A stretch of DNA of 64,000 nt. Origin: Delphinus delphis (taxonomy: Eukaryota > Chordata > Mammalia > Artiodactyla > Delphinidae). The notes under the pieces are model-generated. The model saw only the letters and a list, made by a program, of their open reading frames with translations. It was not told the origin of the DNA and ran no database searches. The DNA lies in contig NC_082696.1 in the NCBI RefSeq assembly GCF_949987515.2, positions 2,007,501 through 2,071,500 of the forward strand. The letters are read 5' to 3'. The position numbers and the translations under genes are program-made. Numbering within the stretch: position 1 is the stretch's first letter; each line of letters starts with the position of its first letter. Below are positions 58,956 through 64,000 of this stretch, piece by piece.

Positions 58956-60225
58956 CACTATATTAGCTATATTTAATGACCTATAGGTCATTTTCTAGCT
59001 GCCAATAAATTTCATATTTCAGTAAATTAACCGAATTTTAAAATATTTCATCCTGTAATTGACAAAGCATCTTATAAGCTTTTTATTAGCTATATCAATT
59101 CAGAGGATGGTCTTTAAACAAAAAGTAAAGGGATATAATAAAGGTTCAAATTGAAGAATTTCTAGGGTAGACTACCTTCCACAGTAGCTTAAGCAAGTGA
59201 AAGTTAATTTAGTTAGCTAATCTAGAAAGTTAAATAAGCAAACTCTTCCTTTGCCTAACCCATGACTAAAGAGGTCAGTGTGGCTAATTTAGTTTAAAAA
59301 AGAGAGAGAGAGAAATTCCAGAGGATAAAGTCTCAAGAAATAAGTAGGGTATGTGCTACTTTATTGGATAAATGGGGAAATGTATCTTTAAACTCTTCTT
59401 CATTATATTCCAATGTTCCTGATAATTAGTTAAATTTTAGATTACCTAATAGAATTCTCAGGAAACAAGATTTCAGAGAAAGAAGAGATTAAAAAGCCCT
59501 TAAAATAGGAAATTTATCTTGTTTAAAAAATTAGATATTACTAATGCAGAAAGACTTCTGTGGTTAAATGTGTTCTCTAGCATTTTATAACCTAAGATAA
59601 TGCTGAAAAAAAAAAACCAAATCTAAAACAGTTAAATAAGATATTTACACTGAATGCAAAGAAAATAGCCCATGTGTGTCTGTCTGTATATGTGTGTCCA
59701 TATGTGTTGCGAGTGTCCCTGTGTTCAGTGTGTGTGTGTGTGTGTTAGTGGGAGAATCACAGCCCGTGAACATGGCTCACGCCCCTTGCAATGTGTTGGA
59801 AAGCTGCTTCGTGCACCTTGTTTGTGTCCACAGCCCCAGGTGTCGGGACCCAGACTCTGTCTCTGCTCCCACTGCTGAGTGTCCCACAGAGCTTCGCGTG
59901 CAGTGGTGTCAGACACATCACCCCAACTGGGTGAGCATGGCGTGCTGAGGGGCCACTAGCGCACAGCGTCCACGGCTGCTGGCAGCTCCCGGTGGGCCGC
60001 TGCTCAAGTGAGGGGTCTTCACAAGGGCAGTTTCCTCAGCGTGGAGGCCTTGGGAGTTTTCCATCAGCCTTTCTCTTTTCTCGTGACAATAGTCCCCAAA
60101 ACTGGGGCTAGACGAGGAAAGTGTTTCCCTCATTCCTGAAATTGAGGCCTCGAGTTCCTGAGCAGCCTTTATAGGACTCTATCGACTGGCTGCCACTGAC
60201 AGGACAAAAGCCAAACAATGTAGGC
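58956..60225. other. Upstream flank; (GT)n at about 59728-59744
   Basis: AT-rich, then a GT-rich stretch around 59670-59745, then a more balanced part with overlapping short frames. No gene is supported. Confidence 0.5.
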
Positions 60226-60385
60226 ATCATTAGGGAAACCAGGTTCTAAGATGAGCTAAATGTAATAAAACTGACTCCCGGCCCAATTTTCACAGACTCC
60301 AGAAAATAGGATCAGGAAAAAGGTCAGGAACTTAATAGACCTAAGAAGACAAATGGTACAAATATATCAACTGTTCTCTGTGTCT
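60226..60385 (+). repeat. Unidentified dispersed repeat, copy B
   Basis: Diverged homologue of 58798-58955 in the same orientation, 1.43 kb away: TTTTCACAGACTCCAGAAAA, GTCAGGAACTTAATAGACC, AATGGTACAAATATATCAAC. Confidence 0.6.
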
Positions 60386-60417
60386 CATGCCCTTTCTTGC
60401 TAGAAAACGGGTATTTT

Positions 60418-60545
60418 TATATTTATATATATATATATATATACACACATATATATACAATACTTGTAATATATTATTTATATAAATATAAGAATATAAA
60501 TTTTATATAATTGTGTGATATATAATATATGCTGAGGTATAGCAT
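60418..60545. repeat. (TA)n-rich low-complexity tract
   Basis: Alternating TATATA with ACACAC interruptions, then A/T-only sequence. Confidence 0.95.
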
Positions 60546-61379
60546 ATACGTAATGTTTTCCTGGAAGCATTTTTAAATGCAAACTCCCATTAAATTGTAC
60601 TTAAACAAATAAAAACATACCATTAAATGCTTTACCAGCAGTAAAACTAAGAGAAACCAGAGAAGAAAGTGTTGACAAGTGTCTTGTCCGTGGGAAACCC
60701 AGGAGTGGGACATCCCCAGACTTCCCCCAAGCCAAATCTCTTCTTCATCCACCAGCATCTCTGGAAATCCGAAATACCACATTTCAGGTGTTTGCTTTTG
60801 GAATTGCAGTGCAACTTACGCACTTTTGAAAGTGCCGCTGACGTTTGCAATAATTCCATGAGAAGCGAAAAGCTTGGGTAAGGCTCCTGTCATGATGGTT
60901 TGTAGGTCTGTGCTCTGAGGCTCCCGTGCCACACACATATACCTGCTCTAAATACACACGAGTGAAAGACGAAAAAGGAGAAAATGTAAGTTCAGAGGGC
61001 TCTTGAAACAACGTGACCAGCTCTGAGGACTGGTGTCCAGACACAAGTGCACAGTGGTGAGAGGGGCCGGAGGAGCCGTCCTGACAAACCCAGGGGCCCA
61101 AACCCGGTTGGTGCTGCCAGAAGCTGGGCTCCTGTCGGGTCGTGGGCACCAGAGTGCTCACGGGAGGAGAGAAAACCTTCATACAGCCTCTGGCCTGGAG
61201 CTGAGCTGAGCCCTGCAGTGGCTACATCTGGGATGCCTGCGGTCGAGATAACACGACTCGCTCCAGGAGCAGGGCCCCCAGTGGACCAGGTCAAGGCCTT
61301 CGTTAGCCAGAGGCAGGGGTGAGCAAAGGGGCACAGCAAGAGAGACCATGGGAGAGAGTCCCCCACCTAGGATGAGCTG
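60546..61379. other. Upstream flank without recognised element
   Basis: Moderately GC-rich at 61030-61370, with overlapping frames of up to 132 codons on both strands but no domain. No gene is called. Confidence 0.5.
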
Positions 61380-61623
61380 ACAAGCCCAATATGCCAATAC
61401 CCACGTGTAAACCGAATGCTAAGGGACCATCAAAAGCAGCAATCTAAAGATGAACTCACTCCAGACAAAATAAAAGTAATAGAACAGTCTAGAAAAAGCT
61501 TTAAATGTTTAGGGACCTTAAGGGAATATATGATGGAATAAATCCATAAAAAGGGATCAGAAATTGTGAAATAAGGAACTCACAGAAATAAAACAAGAAT
61601 GTATTTTTAAAGAACGAATTAGA

Positions 61624-61819
61624 GGGCTTCCCTGGTGGCGCAGTGGTTGAGAGTCTGCCTGCCGATGCAGGGGACACAGGTTCGTGCCTCGGTCCGGGAA
61701 GATCCCACGTGCCGCGGAGCGGCTGGGCCCGTGAGCCATGGCCGCTGGGCCTGCGCGTCCAGAGCCTGTGCTCCGCAACAGGACAGGCCCGCATACTGCA
61801 AAAAATAAAAATTAAAAAA
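61624..61819 (+). mobile_element. CHR-type SINE (short form), 3' shortened
   Basis: GGGCTTCCCTGGTGGCGCAG head. Near the 3' end about 16 bp is missing between CAACAGGA and CAGGCCCGC compared with sister copies. A 15-bp duplication with one mismatch flanks it: AAAGAACGAATTAGA (61609-61623) and AAAGAACCAATTAGA (61820-61834). Confidence 0.94.
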
Positions 61820-61954
61820 AAAGAACCAATTAGAAATCCTAGAAATGATCCATTTAGGGGTTGACGTAAAAAGCACAATAGAAGGAAGAAAAGTGCTGAG
61901 AAACACCTCTGGAAGGTAGAATGGAAAGAAAGATTTTTAAAAAATAAGAGTCTG

Positions 61955-62163
61955 GGGCTTCCCTGGTGGCGCAGTGGTTGAGAGTCCGCCTGCCGATGCA
62001 GGGGACACGGGTTCGTGCCCCGGTCCGGGAAGATCCCACATGCCGCAGAGCGGCTAGGACCATGAGCCATGGCCGCTGAGCCTGCGCGCCTGGAGCCTGT
62101 GCTCCGCAACGGGAGAGGCCACAACAGTGAGAGGCCCGCGTACCGCAAAAAAAATAATAATTA
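61955..62163 (+). mobile_element. CHR-type SINE (short form)
   Basis: Complete copy flanked by a perfect 16-bp duplication, AAAAAATAAGAGTCTG, at 61939-61954 and 62164-62179. Young in appearance, only about 120 bp from the previous SINE. Confidence 0.96.
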
Positions 62164-62520
62164 AAAAAATAAGAGTCTGTAAGAGACAAGAATAGTCTGG
62201 GAGAGGTCAGTCTCATCTCATCAGAATTCCAGGGGAACAGAGGGAATGGCAGAGAAGCATAATTAAAGCAATAAAAGCTGGGAATTTTCCAGAATGTGAG
62301 AAACAAGAGTCTTCAGATTAAAAGCGCTTTCAAACGTGGATCAGGATGAATGAGACTAAATACACACCTGGACACAAAGTAGGGAAACTATAGGGTAAAA
62401 GGTCAAAGTGGAAATGTTACAAGTTACCTGGGAATGGACTGAAAACGGAGGGGAAAGTGGAGTATCAAAGAGTGGACCCAGAAAACAGTCCCTGGTTTTG
62501 GGGGAGCAAACCGTATCTGA

Positions 62521-64000
62521 GAACACTTACTTCTAGCCACTTGCTCACTTCTCTATATTCTAAATGCCCTATTTCAGTCGAACCATTTCCACACTTTGGC
62601 GTGCGTGGGTGAGTGATCTTCAGCAATACCACAAAGATGTAGGTGAGCGCACACGGTACGAAACACAGGCAACCTCTGCATTAGGGCTGTGTGGTCGGAT
62701 CAGAATTTCCTGGGGAGTTTTTTTTGCAACTTCCTTATTATAGAAGCATCTCAGTGATACATGCAGGCATAATGAGAAACCCCTCCTCCGTCCCCACGCA
62801 TCACCCAGCTCCAGCAGTTACCACAAGCCTGCTTCATGGACCCGCTGCCCTCTTCCCTCATCCCTGATGAGGGAAGACATTGTGTTGTTTCATTAGTGTT
62901 TAATTAAAACAAAAAACAGACATTGTGTTGTTTCATTAGTGTTTCAGATGTATCTTCAGAAGACTAGGACTATTAAAATATATATTCCCCTCCTGTTATT
63001 ATACCTTGAAAACAAACAATAAGACTCAATAACTACTGACTCTGTTCTCATTTCAGAGGACTTTTTAAACCTATGTGTTTCCTCAGCCCAAAATCCCAGA
63101 CACAGAACCAGAATGCGGAGCGAGTCCAGGAGTCTGTATATCTGAAGTCTCCCTAAGTGATTCTGAGAGTCAGGGCTGATAATCGCTGGCTCAGATGACT
63201 GTTTAGGTCCTTTCTGACCTTGAGACTATGACTTTTCCAATGTCACACATCTGCGGTCACACCTCTCCTTTCTCCTGGGTGAGGCTGGTTCCATTATATC
63301 ACTGAACTAGCATGGAAGTCAATTTTATGCCTGTGATCAGAGGCGTTAGAATGAGAAAGCAGCTTTGGGGAAGGAGTCAGATTCTACAGTGTGAGATCCA
63401 TCCCTTTCACGAATCGTAGGACAGTGAGGGGGGTCCTTGTAGCTCTCGGAGGCTCAGTTTCTCAAGCAAAAAATAGCCTTCTTGATGGCAATGACCTGAA
63501 CAGCCCACCTAACGGAGGCTTCAACAAGGTTTAAGTTAAAGTAAGCACGTGAATGTATTCTCCAAGTGTCCGTGGGTGTAGAAATGTCTTCAGTTTAGAT
63601 TTGAATATTGGCACTGCAGGGGATAAAAAGGTACATGAGAAAAAGGAAAGTCCAGAAAAGCTTTTTTTTTTTTTTAATGGACTTGGATGGGAGTAAAACA
63701 GTACAGAAGTATTCATGCTTATGTATGTGGAAAAAAAGAAAAATCATCAAATATTAACTTTTTATGCATATTTTAATTATTCAAAGACACTGCATTAGAA
63801 CTTCTATTTGCTCAGAATGGCGCAGTAAGCCTTGGGCAGGTTTCAAGCCATAGAATTAAGGAATTGACATTATCTGTATTCTTGTTGGGGTTTTTTGCTA
63901 CAATTGTTTTCACTGCAACACTGAATTTGGTACGTTACGTACTGTAACATTTTAAACTTCTAGGTGTAGGGGAAATAGGTGCTCCTCTCTTCTCTCCTAA
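62521..64000. other. Upstream flank; 27-bp direct repeat at 62875-62944
   Basis: AGACATTGTGTTGTTTCATT (and seven further bases) occurs at 62875-62901 and again at 62918-62944, separated by 16 A-rich bases. Just before lies the short inverted repeat CCTCATCCCTGATGAGG. The remainder to the window end shows no recognised element. Confidence 0.7.

Larger units (their letters stand above)
61380..62520 (+). mobile_element. Old L1 5' (ORF1-region) relic split by two SINEs
   Basis: Degenerate L1 text in order around the SINEs: ATAGAACAGTCTAGAAAAAG on the left; AATTAGAAATCCTAGAAATG between; GAATTTTCCAGAATGTGAG, TCTTCAGATTAAAAGCGC, GGATGAATGAGACTAAATAC, CACCTGGACACAAAGTAGG on the right. No frame is intact. 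Assignment is from memory of L1M/HAL1 ORF1 wording. Confidence 0.55.

Noticed and set aside
1..64000. CRISPR arrays, bacterial operons, riboswitches, phage or plasmid features
   Set aside because: All recognised genes and repeats are mammalian. The only regularly repeated arrays are microsatellites and minisatellites without CRISPR-type spacing.

Overview
This is mammalian nuclear DNA, most likely from a cetacean. It is dominated by CHR-type tRNA-derived SINEs, in both the short (~200 bp) and long (~300-450 bp) layouts. Many copies are only slightly diverged and have near-perfect target-site duplications. I see no bovine BovB/Bov-tA or pig PRE-1 elements, which argues against ruminants and suids. 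Several L1 copies also have a cetartiodactyl-type 3' end. The order is inferred from repeats alone and the species is not determined.

The only protein-coding gene I can support is the 5' part of AFDN (afadin, formerly AF6/MLLT4) on the minus strand. Six coding exons are placed with exact splice borders: exon 1 55780-55884, exon 2 15521-15716, exon 3 12214-12326, exon 4 10333-10493, exon 5 7693-7853, exon 6 450-607. Joined, they are exactly 298 codons with matching phases, no stop and no frameshift. They cover the N-terminus, the first Ras-association domain (exons 2-3), the charged linker (exons 4-5) and the start of the second Ras-association domain (exon 6). The gene continues off the low-coordinate end.

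Layout. 1-449 is the start of intron 6. 608-15520 holds introns 5 to 2 with a few LINE/SINE remnants, a (CA)n tract and a bare poly(A) insertion with duplicated flanks. 15717-55779 is the 40-kb intron 1, a layered repeat record. It contains ancient MIR, L2, CR1/L3, MER5 and Tigger pieces, older L1 tails, a near full-length but dead L1 in sense orientation (29250-35338) that itself carries a SINE, many CHR SINEs, microsatellites and an E-box-rich minisatellite. About 55300-56700 is the GC-rich promoter/first-exon island. It is flanked by a C-rich/G-rich minisatellite inside intron 1 and a GC-rich VNTR upstream. 56700-64000 is upstream intergenic or divergent-transcript territory, with a pair of related ~155-bp repeats, AT-rich repeats, an L1 fragment split by two SINEs and a 27-bp direct repeat.

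I found no gene that looks like a new biological system. The more unusual observations are the poly(A)-only insertion with a 13-bp duplication, the datable SINE-in-L1 nest, two GC-rich VNTRs (one with seven CACGTG sites), an internally amplified SINE, a possible unannotated plus-strand exon at 50551-50824, and a candidate Asp-to-Gly change in the second Ras-association domain. Comparisons with human afadin and repeat consensus sequences are from memory, not from a search.
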